Below, piece by piece: positions 33,407 through 42,699 of a DNA stretch of 64,000 bases. A program made the translations under genes and the position numbers. Numbering within the stretch: the first letter of the stretch is position 1; each line of letters starts with the position of its first letter. The stretch lies in NCBI GenBank assembly GCA_027313705.1, contig DAHVDE010000040.1, positions 1 through 64,000 on the forward strand. Reading direction: 5' to 3'. The notes under the pieces were generated by a model. The model saw only the letters and a list, made by a program, of their open reading frames with translations. It did not search any database and was not told the origin of the DNA. Source of the DNA: Actinomycetota bacterium. Lineage in GTDB: Bacteria > Actinomycetota > Actinomycetes > Streptosporangiales > Streptosporangiaceae.

Positions 33407-36139
33407 GTGGCTCACTCTCCCCCGGCTGGTACAGATGACCTGCTGTTGCTGCTTGACGGGCACTCACTGGCGTACCGCGCGTTCTTCGCGCTGCCCCCTG
33501 AGAACTTCTCCACCACGACAGGGCAGCCAACCAACGCCGTGTACGGGTTCACCGCGATGCTCATCAACGTGCTGCGCGACGAGAAGCCCAGCCATGTGGC
33601 CGTGGCCTTCGACCGCAGCGAGCCGACGTTCAGGCATGAGCAGTACGTGGAGTACAAGGCGACGCGCAAGGAGACGCCCGCCGACTTCAGGAGCCAGCTC
33701 AGCCTGATCTTCGAAGTGCTCGACGCGCTCGGAATCGCCTGGCTTTCCGCGCCGGGCTGGGAGGCCGACGACCTGATCGCGACTCTCGCCACCCAGGCCG
33801 CGGCGGCCGGCATGAAGGTGCTGATCGTTACCGGTGACCGTGACACGTTCCAGCTCGTCACCGGCGACGTGACCGTTCTTTACACGATGCGCGGCATCAG
33901 CGAGATGGCCAGGTTCACTCCGGAAGCCGTGGTGGCCAAGTACGGGCTCACGCCGGCCCAGTACCCGGACTTCGCGGCGCTGCGCGGCGACCCTAGCGAT
34001 AACCTGCCAGGCATCCCTGGTGTCGGGGAGAAGACGGCGACCAGGTGGATCACGGACTTCGGCTCGCTTGCCGAACTCGTCGATCACGTCGACCAGGTCA
34101 AGGGCAAGGTGGGCGACAGCCTGCGCGAGCACCTGGACAGCGTGCTGCGCAACCGCAGGCTCACCGAGCTGACCCGCGATGTCCCGCTCGAGGTTGGCCC
34201 GGCCGAGCTGGTGCCCTTGCCCTGGGACAGGGACCAGATTCATCAGCTTTTCGACACCCTTCAGTTCAGGGTGCTGCGTGACCGGCTCTACGCGACCTTG
34301 CCGAACGGGATAATCGCTCACAGAACGGCCGAGGCGGCCCCGGTGGCGCAGGCCGGGTTCGAGGTCAGCCTTGACCGGCTCGGGCCAGACGAGGTCAGCG
34401 ACTGGCTGGCGGCGCACGCCAGCGACGGACGTCGCAGCGGGCTCGCGGTCAGCGGAACCTGGGGGCGGGGGACGGGGAGACCGGCCGGCCTGGCGCTCGC
34501 CGTCGCCGACGGCGAGGCTTCGCCCGCCGCTTTCATCGATCCTGTGCGGCTCACCGAGGCCGACGATAAGGCGCTCGCTGCCTGGCTTGGCGACGAATCC
34601 GAGCCTAAGGCGATGCATGACGCGAAGGGGCCTATCCACGCACTGGCCGCGCATGGGTGGGCGCTGCGCGGCCTGACCAGCGATACGGCGCTCGCGGCCT
34701 ACCTGGCGCTGCCCGGGCAGCGTTCCTTCGACCTCGCCGACCTCGCGCTGCGCTACACCAGGCGGGAGCTGAGCGGCGAAGCCACCGCTACCGGGCAGCT
34801 CACGCTCGACATGGCGGAAGAGGAAACCGAGGGCGCCAGGTCACTGGCGCTGCGTGCGCTGGCGACCGCTGACCTCGCCGATGCGCTCGACGCCGACCTG
34901 GCCAGGCGCGGAGCCACCGAGCTGCTTGCCGACGTGGAACTGCCGCTGGTAACCGTGCTCGCGCGGATGGAGCAGGCGGGGATCGCCGCCGACATAGAGC
35001 ACTTCGCCGGCATGTCGGCGAGCCTCGGCGCCGAGGTCAAGGCGGCCGAGCAGGGGGCGTACGCCGCCACCGGCCACGAGTTCAACCTCGGCTCGCCCAA
35101 GCAACTGCAGGAAATGCTGTTCACCGAGCTCGGCCTGCCCAAGACCAAGCGGATCAAGACCGGATACACGACCGACTCCGAGGCTCTCACCGGCTTGCTC
35201 GCGCAGACCGGGCACCCGGTGCTCGGGCACTTGCTGCGGCACAGGGACGTGGCCAAGCTGAAGAGCATCGTGGACTCGCTGATCCCGATGGCAGGCGTCG
35301 ACGGGCGGATTCACACCACGTTCAACCAGATGATCGCCGCGACGGGCAGGCTCAGCTCTACCGACCCCAACCTGCAGAACATCCCGATCAGGACGGAAGA
35401 AGGCAGGCGGATCAGGCAGGGCTTCATCGTGGGTTCCGGGTACGAATGCCTGCTCACCGCTGACTACAGTCAGATCGAGCTGCGTATCATGGCGCACCTG
35501 TCAGGCGACGTGGCTCTCGCCGGCGCCTTCAGCTCTGGCCACGATTTCCACGCGGCGACCGCCTCCCGTGTCTTCGGCATCCCGGCCAAGGACGTGACAC
35601 CCGACCTGCGCAGCAAGGTCAAGGCCATGAACTACGGCCTTGCCTACGGCCTGTCCGTGTACGGGTTGTCACAACAGCTCAATGTGCCTGCCGCGGAAGC
35701 GCGCGGCTACATGGACGAGTACTTCGGCGTCTTCGGCGGAGTGCGCGACTACTTGCAGGCGGTCGTGGCCCAGGCTCGCCAGGACGGCTATACGCAGACG
35801 ATACTCGGTCGCCGCCGATACCTTCCTGACCTTACCTCTGACAACAGGCAGCGCCGCGAGATGGCCGAGCGGATGGCGCTCAACGCCCCGATCCAGGGGT
35901 CGGCGGCCGACATCATCAAGGTGGCCATGCTGCGGGCGGACCGTGCCATCACCGAGGCTGGCCTCGCCTCGCGCATGTTGCTTCAGGTGCACGACGAACT
36001 GCTCTTCGAGGTGGCCCAGGGCGAGCTCGGAATGTTGCGTGACTTGGTCAGCACCGCCATGTGCGGTGCCTTCGAGATGAGCATCCCGCTCGAGGTGTCC
36101 ATGGGTACCGGCCGCAGCTGGGCGGAAGCCGCCCACTGA
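33407..36139 (+). CDS. polA: DNA polymerase I
   Basis: 910 residues. N-terminal 5' nuclease domain (LLLDGHSLAYRAFFALP, VTGDRDTFQLV, LRGDPSDNLPGIPGVGEKTA), a degenerate 3'-5' exonuclease domain in the middle, and a complete polymerase domain: motif A DYSQIELRIMAHLSGD, motif B RSKVKAMNYGLAYG, motif C LLQVHDELLFEV. Repairs and fills DNA gaps. The GTG at 33407 begins the conserved N-terminus; the frame is open for 700 bases upstream, but that part is antisense to the thioesterase. A TACGAT box ends six bases before the GTG, so the message may be leaderless. Confidence 0.97.
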   Translation: MAHSPPAGTDDLLLLLDGHSLAYRAFFALPPENFSTTTGQPTNAVYGFTAMLINVLRDEKPSHVAVAFDRSEPTFRHEQYVEYKATRKETPADFRSQLSLIFEVLDALGIAWLSAPGWEADDLIATLATQAAAAGMKVLIVTGDRDTFQLVTGDVTVLYTMRGISEMARFTPEAVVAKYGLTPAQYPDFAALRGDPSDNLPGIPGVGEKTATRWITDFGSLAELVDHVDQVKGKVGDSLREHLDSVLRNRRLTELTRDVPLEVGPAELVPLPWDRDQIHQLFDTLQFRVLRDRLYATLPNGIIAHRTAEAAPVAQAGFEVSLDRLGPDEVSDWLAAHASDGRRSGLAVSGTWGRGTGRPAGLALAVADGEASPAAFIDPVRLTEADDKALAAWLGDESEPKAMHDAKGPIHALAAHGWALRGLTSDTALAAYLALPGQRSFDLADLALRYTRRELSGEATATGQLTLDMAEEETEGARSLALRALATADLADALDADLARRGATELLADVELPLVTVLARMEQAGIAADIEHFAGMSASLGAEVKAAEQGAYAATGHEFNLGSPKQLQEMLFTELGLPKTKRIKTGYTTDSEALTGLLAQTGHPVLGHLLRHRDVAKLKSIVDSLIPMAGVDGRIHTTFNQMIAATGRLSSTDPNLQNIPIRTEEGRRIRQGFIVGSGYECLLTADYSQIELRIMAHLSGDVALAGAFSSGHDFHAATASRVFGIPAKDVTPDLRSKVKAMNYGLAYGLSVYGLSQQLNVPAAEARGYMDEYFGVFGGVRDYLQAVVAQARQDGYTQTILGRRRYLPDLTSDNRQRREMAERMALNAPIQGSAADIIKVAMLRADRAITEAGLASRMLLQVHDELLFEVAQGELGMLRDLVSTAMCGAFEMSIPLEVSMGTGRSWAEAAH

Positions 36140-36227
36140 CCGTCTCGGCCGGCCTTGCGGCACCGGGGCGATACCGGCCAGGAGCTGAATATCTTGCATC
36201 TGGCTGCTAGCGATCGGCGTACCGCGA

Positions 36228-36256
36228 TTGACCGCCCGGCCAGGCTCTCATATGCT
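36228..36256 (+). promoter_or_regulatory. rpsA promoter candidate
   Basis: TTGACC (36228-36233), 17 bases, TATGCT (36251-36256): the best sigma-70-type match noticed in the window. Predicted start near 36263 gives a leader of about 205 bases before rpsA. The 328-base gap between polA and rpsA holds no gene. A second weak -10 (TAACCT, 36394-36399) lies closer to the gene. Confidence 0.65.
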
Positions 36257-36467
36257 GATCGGTGCGTTGTGATCTTTCGCAGTCCGCCATGGATACGCAC
36301 GAGCGGGGGCGCCTGAAGCCGCGGCCCGTGCGGCAAGCACCGCAGGCGAACATCGATGCACTTGCCAGTATCGGTGTTGCTTTCCGGGCGAGGTAACCTA
36401 TGTGGGACGCGTTGCGCATCGCGCCAAGAAAACCCAGACCCTGTCCGTATCCGGAGCCCATTTACAC

Positions 36468-37949
36468 ATGACGACCAGCAGCACGCAGGCCACCTCGACT
36501 CCTCAGGTAGCCGTTAACGACATCGGTTCGGAGGAGGCCTTCCTCGCCGCGATCGACGAGACCATCAAGTACTTCAACGACGGCGACATTGTCGATGGGA
36601 CAGTCGTCAAGGTCGATCGGGACGAGGTTCTGCTCGACATCGGTTACAAGACCGAGGGAGTCATCCCTTCGCGGGAGCTTTCGATCAAGCACGATGTCGA
36701 TCCCAACGAGGTCGTCAAGACGGGCGATCACATCGAGGCACTTGTCCTGCAAAAGGAGGACAAGGAAGGCCGGCTGATCCTGTCCAAGAAGCGGGCGCAG
36801 TACGAGCGCGCCTGGGGCACGATCGAGAAGATCAAGGACGAGGATGGTGTCGTCACCGGCACGGTCATCGAGGTCGTCAAGGGCGGCCTGATCCTGGACA
36901 TCGGGCTGCGCGGGTTCCTTCCCGCCTCGCTTGTCGAGATGCGCCGGGTGCGCGATCTCCAGCCTTACGTAGGCAAGGAGATCGAAGCCAAGATCATCGA
37001 GCTGGACAAGAACCGCAACAACGTGGTGCTTTCCCGCCGGGCGTGGCTTGAGCAGACTCAGTCCGAGGTACGCCAGAACTTCCTCAACACCTTGCAAAAG
37101 GGTCAGATCCGCAAGGGCGTCGTGAGTTCGATCGTGAACTTCGGTGCCTTCGTGGATCTCGGCGGCGTCGATGGTCTCGTCCACGTGTCCGAGCTCTCGT
37201 GGAAGCACATTGACCACCCTGGCGAGGTCGTGGAGGTTGGCCAGGAGGTCACCGTCGAGGTGCTCGACGTGGACATGGACCGCGAGCGGGTCTCCCTGTC
37301 GCTGAAGTCCACCCAGGAAGACCCGTGGCAGCAGTTCGCCAGGATGCACCAGATCGGGCAGGTCGTGCCTGGGCGCGTCACCAAGCTGGTGCCTTTCGGT
37401 GCGTTCGTGCGGGTCGAGGAGGGTATCGAAGGCCTCGTCCACATCTCGGAGCTTGCGGACCGGCATGTCGAGATTCCTGAGCAGGTCGTGCAGGTCGGCG
37501 ACGAGATCTTCGTCAAGATCATCGACATCGACCTTGACCGGCGCCGGATCAGCCTGTCGCTGAAGCAGGCCAACGAGGGCCAGACCGGGGAGATCTCCGG
37601 CGAGGACTTCGATCCGACGCTTTACGGCATGCCGGCGACCTACGACGAGCAGGGTAACTACGTGTACCCAGAAGGCTTCGACTCCGAGTCTGGCGAGTGG
37701 CTGGAAGGCTACGAAGCGCAGCGCGAAGAGTGGGAGCGGCAGTATGCCGAGGCTCGCACCAGGTTCGAAGCGCATCAGCGGCAGGTCGCTGAGGCGCGTA
37801 CCCGGGCTGAGGGCGAAGAGGGTGAAGAGGGTTCTAACGGGGGCTCGCACACCTCAGGACCCGACTCAGATGACTCTGGCGGCGGTGCCCTGGCGAGCGA
37901 CGAGGCGCTGGCTGCGCTTCGCGAGAAGCTCTCTGGCGGCCGGAACTAA
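36468..37949 (+). CDS. rpsA: 30S ribosomal protein S1
   Basis: 493 residues with four S1 RNA-binding repeats, the usual actinobacterial number (roughly residues 38-110, 125-190, 210-280 and 295-365; for example GDIVDGTVVKVDRDEVLLDIGYKTEGVIP and GVVSSIVNFGAFVDLGGVDGLVHVSELSW). A long acidic and Ser/Gly-rich tail follows. Helps mRNA bind the ribosome. The ATG at 36468 has a GGAG site; the earlier in-frame start at 36402 does not match the family N-terminus. Long leader upstream. Confidence 0.97.
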   Translation: MTTSSTQATSTPQVAVNDIGSEEAFLAAIDETIKYFNDGDIVDGTVVKVDRDEVLLDIGYKTEGVIPSRELSIKHDVDPNEVVKTGDHIEALVLQKEDKEGRLILSKKRAQYERAWGTIEKIKDEDGVVTGTVIEVVKGGLILDIGLRGFLPASLVEMRRVRDLQPYVGKEIEAKIIELDKNRNNVVLSRRAWLEQTQSEVRQNFLNTLQKGQIRKGVVSSIVNFGAFVDLGGVDGLVHVSELSWKHIDHPGEVVEVGQEVTVEVLDVDMDRERVSLSLKSTQEDPWQQFARMHQIGQVVPGRVTKLVPFGAFVRVEEGIEGLVHISELADRHVEIPEQVVQVGDEIFVKIIDIDLDRRRISLSLKQANEGQTGEISGEDFDPTLYGMPATYDEQGNYVYPEGFDSESGEWLEGYEAQREEWERQYAEARTRFEAHQRQVAEARTRAEGEEGEEGSNGGSHTSGPDSDDSGGGALASDEALAALREKLSGGRN

Positions 37950-37976
37950 GCAGCGGTATCAAGCGGATAATCGATA

Positions 37977-38012
37977 CGTGGCGGGCTTCCAGGTAACGGG
38001 GAGCCCGCCACG
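37977..38012 (+). terminator. rpsA terminator
   Basis: CGTGGCGGGCT (37977-37987) pairs perfectly with AGCCCGCCACG (38002-38012) over a 14-base loop, 27 bases after the rpsA stop. No U tract. Confidence 0.8.
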
Positions 38013-38074
38013 GTCGTGTCCTGGCCAGATGCGGGCTTGTCCGGCGAACTTCTTCTGACGCGAGGGTTGCTGAC

Positions 38075-38698
38075 GTGTTCAAGGTCGGACTGACCGGCGG
38101 TATCGGGGCGGGCAAAAGCGAGGTCTCGCGACGCCTGGCGGCGCTGGGAGCCGTGCTGATCGATGCTGATGCGATAGCCAGGGAAGTCGTCGCGCCTGGG
38201 ACGCCCGGCCTGGCTCAGGTGCGGGAAACCTTCGGCGAGCCGGTGCTGCGCCCTGACGGCTCGCTCGACCGGGAGAAACTCGGCGAGATCGTCTTCGCTG
38301 ACCGGGACAGGCTGGCGGCGCTCAACGCCATCGTGCACCCCCTGGTCGGCGAGCGGATGGCGGAGCTTGAGAAAGCGGCGGCTGGCGAGGCGATCGTGAT
38401 CTATGACGTGCCGCTGATCGCGGAGAACAATCTCGCGGCAGGTTTCGACCTGGTGGTGGTCGTCGACACCTCGCCCGCACTCCAGGTTGAGCGCCTGGTG
38501 CGGTACAGGCAGTTGAGTGCCGAGCAGGCGAAGGCCAGAATGGCGGCTCAGGCAACGAGAGAACAGCGCCTGGCCGTCGCCGACCTGATTATCGACAACT
38601 CGGCATCATTGACCGAGCTTGACCGGCAGGTCGGCGACCTGTGGAGCGAACTGCGCCGGCGTGCAAGGCTCACGGCGCGGCAGCAGATGCCCCGCTGA
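38075..38698 (+). CDS. coaE: dephospho-CoA kinase
   Basis: 207 residues. P-loop [42 protein letters not shown] and the lid region [20 protein letters not shown] are present. Last step of coenzyme A synthesis. GTG start with a CGAGGG site; rpsA-coaE order is typical for actinobacteria. Ends two bases from a convergent membrane protein gene. Confidence 0.96.
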   Translation: MFKVGLTGGIGAGKSEVSRRLAALGAVLIDADAIAREVVAPGTPGLAQVRETFGEPVLRPDGSLDREKLGEIVFADRDRLAALNAIVHPLVGERMAELEKAAAGEAIVIYDVPLIAENNLAAGFDLVVVVDTSPALQVERLVRYRQLSAEQAKARMAAQATREQRLAVADLIIDNSASLTELDRQVGDLWSELRRRARLTARQQMPR

Positions 38699-38700
38699 CC

Positions 38701-39816
38701 TTACCTGAGCTGGTAGTAAGCGGACGACTCGCCGCGCCAGATCTGCATGAGCGCAATCACGCCGACGGCGATGATCCCGAGTTCTACCACGATGGCCAGC
38801 GGATTGACGAACGCGATCGAGATCAGCGTGTACAGCGTGAAAATGACGAGGAGGATCGGAGCGACGATCCTGGCCCAGGGCATGCCGCGCTTGTTGGCCC
38901 AGGCAAGCAAGATCCAGAAGCCGACGCCGAACAACGACATGATCGCGCCGAATGAGGACGCGCCCTCCATGTTCTGCTGGTGCGATGTCAGGTAAAGAGT
39001 CGAGCCGAGCGAGCCGACCACCACGAAGTCGATGATGGCCAGGAGCCCGCTGAGGGCGATCCCCCCGTACATCAGTCTTACGGCGCTGAGCACCGGCGCG
39101 GGTGCGAACTGCTGCTTGGCTGCGCCAGGCGGGCGCTGGCCGGCTGGCTGGTAAGGCGCGTACGCGAACGGCGCAGGCCGAGGTGGCGGGCCAGGCGACA
39201 CGAACGGAGGAGGAGTCCTTGGCGAGATGCCAGGTTGGAAGCCGGGACCGGCGCCCTGGCCCATGCCAGGGCTGATTACCTGGCCAGGTGGCCCACCCGG
39301 CCAGAACCCCGATGGCGAGGCAGGCGGAACTCCGGGCTGCACGGCCGGGGCGCCCTGCCCAGGCACCTGCCAGCCTGGCGCCGTCGGTGCCAGGACCTGG
39401 GGTCCGCTGGCCGCTCCAGGGCTAGAAATGTTTGCCTGGCCGCCAGCCTGAACTCCCGGCGGCGTCGACTGCCAGGAGGACGTCACCTGGTGGCCTGAGA
39501 CCTCCGCAAAGGTCACCGCCACCCACTGGCTGACTTCAGGGGCGGAAAGCGAGGTCCTGGCGAACGAACTCGCGGCCAGCCTGACCGCGGCGTCCGCGCC
39601 GATGCCCCGACAGACATTGTCGCTGATGGCGTCCGCGACGTGATCCTCGGCAGCCGCCACCAGGATCCTGATCGCGTTCGGGGCGCCAGGCAGCAGGTCA
39701 GACAGCATGCTGCCGAGCATGAGAGGATCGGACAAGACGCCGGGTCCCTGCTCGGCGACGACCTCTCGCAGGGCCGCCGCTGCCTCGTCGGCATGCTCGA
39801 ACGGCAATACCGTCAT
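38701..39816 (-). CDS. membrane protein with Pro/Gly-rich linker
   Basis: 371 residues; no family recognised. The N-terminal 110 residues are a soluble helical domain, followed by a Pro/Gly/Gln-rich disordered stretch (about 115-225) and four membrane helices in the last 135 residues. The membrane part ends with WRGESSAYYQLR. The neighbouring gene at 39894-40379 ends with WRKESTAYFQPR and has the same four-helix layout with LMYxGxxLS at its start, so the two are paralogues in tandem. Function unknown. Confidence 0.7.
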   Translation of the reverse strand: MTVLPFEHADEAAAALREVVAEQGPGVLSDPLMLGSMLSDLLPGAPNAIRILVAAAEDHVADAISDNVCRGIGADAAVRLAASSFARTSLSAPEVSQWVAVTFAEVSGHQVTSSWQSTPPGVQAGGQANISSPGAASGPQVLAPTAPGWQVPGQGAPAVQPGVPPASPSGFWPGGPPGQVISPGMGQGAGPGFQPGISPRTPPPFVSPGPPPRPAPFAYAPYQPAGQRPPGAAKQQFAPAPVLSAVRLMYGGIALSGLLAIIDFVVVGSLGSTLYLTSHQQNMEGASSFGAIMSLFGVGFWILLAWANKRGMPWARIVAPILLVIFTLYTLISIAFVNPLAIVVELGIIAVGVIALMQIWRGESSAYYQLR

Positions 39817-39893
39817 CTGCTAGATTCCTCCCCGCCGTTACGATCATCGAGATGCTTAATCATGTTGTGCCTAACCCGAATGCCCCGATCCGT

Positions 39894-40379
39894 TTACCGA
39901 GGCTGGAAGTAGGCGGTCGACTCCTTGCGCCAGAGCAGGACCACAGCGCCGAGCCCTGCCAGCCAGACCAGGAGTTCAAGCACCAGTCCGAGCAGGGCAT
40001 GCGGGCGAACGAAGCTCAGCAGCAGTTCCAGGGTGCTGATGCCGAAGAATACCGTGGACAAGATCCTGGCCCAGTTCTTGCCTGCGCCATTTGCCCAGGC
40101 CATCCACAGCCAGAGCCCGACGCCGATGAGGCCTCCGACTACGGCGATGGCGACGGCGAATACCTCGGCGGAATGCACCTGAGTCGCGGTCAAGTTGGGA
40201 CCGGCCTTGATAATGGCGCTCTTCAGACTGCCAATCGCGATGATGGTGAGAATGATGCCGAGAACGCTGAGGCCGGCGCCGACATACATCAATGTGACCG
40301 CGGTTGACACCGACTGCGGCCGCGGCGGGCGCGTCGGCATCTGGTTCGGAGCCCCACTGGTGGGATAGGTCGGATACAT
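39894..40379 (-). CDS. small four-helix membrane protein, paralogue of the downstream gene
   Basis: 161 residues. A short Pro-rich cytoplasmic start (MYPTYPTSGAPNQMP) is followed by four membrane helices and the end WRKESTAYFQPR. It shares the membrane domain of the 38701-39816 product but lacks its N-terminal domain. ATG at 40379 follows an AAGGGAG site. Function unknown. Confidence 0.72.
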   Translation of the reverse strand: MYPTYPTSGAPNQMPTRPPRPQSVSTAVTLMYVGAGLSVLGIILTIIAIGSLKSAIIKAGPNLTATQVHSAEVFAVAIAVVGGLIGVGLWLWMAWANGAGKNWARILSTVFFGISTLELLLSFVRPHALLGLVLELLVWLAGLGAVVLLWRKESTAYFQPR

Positions 40380-40483
40380 GCTTGCTTGCTCCCTTACCGC
40401 TCGCGCGGTCACGCTGGCAGGCGGTGACGCCTGGTTGTCAGAGGCTCAGCCTACAGTGGAGTGATGCCTTATGAGGAGTCTCC

Positions 40484-42618
40484 ATGCGTCCCGTAAGTGA
40501 CCTGCAGCGACGAGTCGCGCCTTTTGACGTCGTGACCGACATGACGCCCGCCGGTGACCAGCCCGCCGCGATCAGCGAGCTTGAGAAGAGGGTCAGGTCG
40601 GGAGCGGCGGACGTGGTCTTGCTTGGCGCGACCGGCACGGGCAAGACGGCGACCGTGGCCTGGCTGGCCGAGCGGATACAGCGCCCGATGCTCGTGATGC
40701 TGCCCAATAAGACCCTGGCCGCGCAGTTCGCGAACGAGCTCAGGGAGATGCTGCCAGGTAACGCGGTCGAGTATTTCGTCTCCTATTACGACTATTACCA
40801 ACCAGAAGCCTACGTACCGCAAACCGACACCTACATCGAAAGGACAGCTCGATCAACGACGAAGTAGAACGTTTGCGGCATTCAGCGACTAACTCGCTGC
40901 TTACCAGGCGGGACACGGTCGTCGTGGCCTCGGTCTCCTGCATCTACGGGCTCGGCACTCCGCAGGAGTACGTGGACCGGATGGTCAAGCTCAAGGTGGG
41001 TGAGATGACCGAGCGGGACCAGTTGCTGCGACGGCTGGTCGGGATGCAGTACGTGCGCAACGACATGGCGTTCACGCGCGGCACCTTCCGGGTCAGGGGC
41101 GACACGATCGAGGTCATCCCTGTTTATGAGGAGCACGCAGTCAGGATCGAGATGTTCGGCGACGAGATCGAGCGCCTGATGACGCTGCACCCGCTCACCG
41201 GCGAGGTGATGACTACCGATGACGAGCTCTACATCTTTCCCGCATCGCACTATGTCGCCGGCCCTGAGCGAATGGAACGGGCGATCGCCGGGATCGAGGC
41301 CGAACTCGCCGGCCGGCTGGCCGAGCTTGAGCAGGCAGGCAAGCTGCTAGAAGCGCAGCGGCTGCGGATGCGGACGACCTACGACATCGAGATGATGCGC
41401 CAGGTCGGTAGCTGCGCCGGGATCGAGAACTACTCCAGGCACATCGACGGCAGGTCGGCGGGCAGCCCGCCTAACACCTTGCTCGACTACTTCCCAGAGG
41501 ACTTCCTGCTTGTCATCGACGAGTCGCACGTCACCGTGCCGCAGATCGGCGCCATGTACGAAGGCGATGTGTCGCGCAAGCGCGTGCTCGTCGACCATGG
41601 CTTCAGATTGCCGAGCGCCATCGACAACAGGCCCCTGACCTGGGAAGAATTCTGCGACCGCATCGACCAGACGGTTTACCTGTCCGCGACGCCAGGGCCA
41701 TATGAGCTGCAGCGAGTCGGCGGCGACGTGGTAGAGCAGGTCATCAGGCCGACCGGCCTGGTCGACCCTGAAGTCATCATCAAGCCGACGAAAGGTCAGA
41801 TCGATGACCTGGTGCACGAGATCAGGCTCAGGTCAGAGCGGTCAGAGCGAGTCCTCGTCACCACGCTGACCAAGAAGATGGCCGAGGACCTGACTGACTA
41901 CCTGCTCGAGCTCGGGATCAGGGCCAGGTACCTGCACAGCGAGGTCGACACCTTGCGCCGGGTCGAGTTGCTCAGGGAGCTGCGCCTCGGTGAGTATGAC
42001 GTGCTTGTCGGGATCAACTTGCTTCGCGAAGGTCTCGACCTGCCTGAGGTTTCCCTGGTCGCGATTCTCGACGCGGACAAGGAAGGCTTCCTCCGCTCAG
42101 GCACCTCGCTGATCCAGACCATCGGCCGGGCCGCCCGTAACGTGTACGGCCAGGTCCATATGTATGCCGACCAGATGACGCCGTCGATGAGCAAGGCCAT
42201 CGATGAGACCAACCGCCGCCGGGCCAAGCAGATCGCTTACAACGTGGAGCGCGGCGTGGACCCGCAGCCCTTGCGCAAGCGGATCGCCGACATCACCGAT
42301 CAGCTGGCCAGGGAAGACGCCGATACCGAGAAGCTGCTCGGCGGCGGAGGCCGCAGGCAGAGCCGCGGCAAGGCGCCGGTTCCCGGTCTGTCCGCGCGGG
42401 CAAGGGCGGCGGCCGCCGCGGGCGGCGTTCTTGGCGCAGAGGGCGAGCCAGGGCGCGGCGGAGCGGCCAGGGACGACCTGATCGCGCTGATCACGGGCCT
42501 GACTGACCAGATGCACGCCGCCGCCGCCGAGTTGCAGTTCGAGCTGGCCGCCAGGTTCAGGGATGAGATCAGGGAGCTAAAACAGGAATTGCGCGGCATG
42601 CAAGCCGCCGGCGTGTGA
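40484..42618 (+). pseudogene. uvrB: excinuclease ABC subunit B, broken by a one-base frameshift
   Basis: Two reading frames make one UvrB. The first (40484-40867) holds the N-terminus and P-loop [14 protein letters not shown] up to TDTYIER. The second runs from about 40843 to 42618 and continues [20 protein letters not shown], with [41 protein letters not shown], the motif V/VI region [13 protein letters not shown] and [10 protein letters not shown], and a C-terminal UVR motif. The junction reads GAAAGGAC where GAAAAGGAC is expected: one A is missing at 40839-40841. UvrB opens damaged DNA in nucleotide excision repair. As read, the product would be cut short. A sequencing or assembly error in the A run is the most likely cause, because both halves are well conserved. 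Confidence 0.9.
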
Positions 42619-42699
42619 GTCGTTCGGATGAGCCGTCAGTATGCGCGGCGTCACTGGCCGTGGCAGCGGCTCGCACCGGGACGGCGTAAGGTCTAAGAC

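Noticed and set aside
36462-37850. 462-codon open frame antisense to rpsA
   Set aside because: No ribosome binding site or family motif; long antisense frames are expected in high-GC genes, and rpsA is certain.
40836-40845. Programmed frameshifting in uvrB
   Set aside because: No slippery heptamer or downstream structure seen, and UvrB is not known to use frameshifting; a missing base explains the data.
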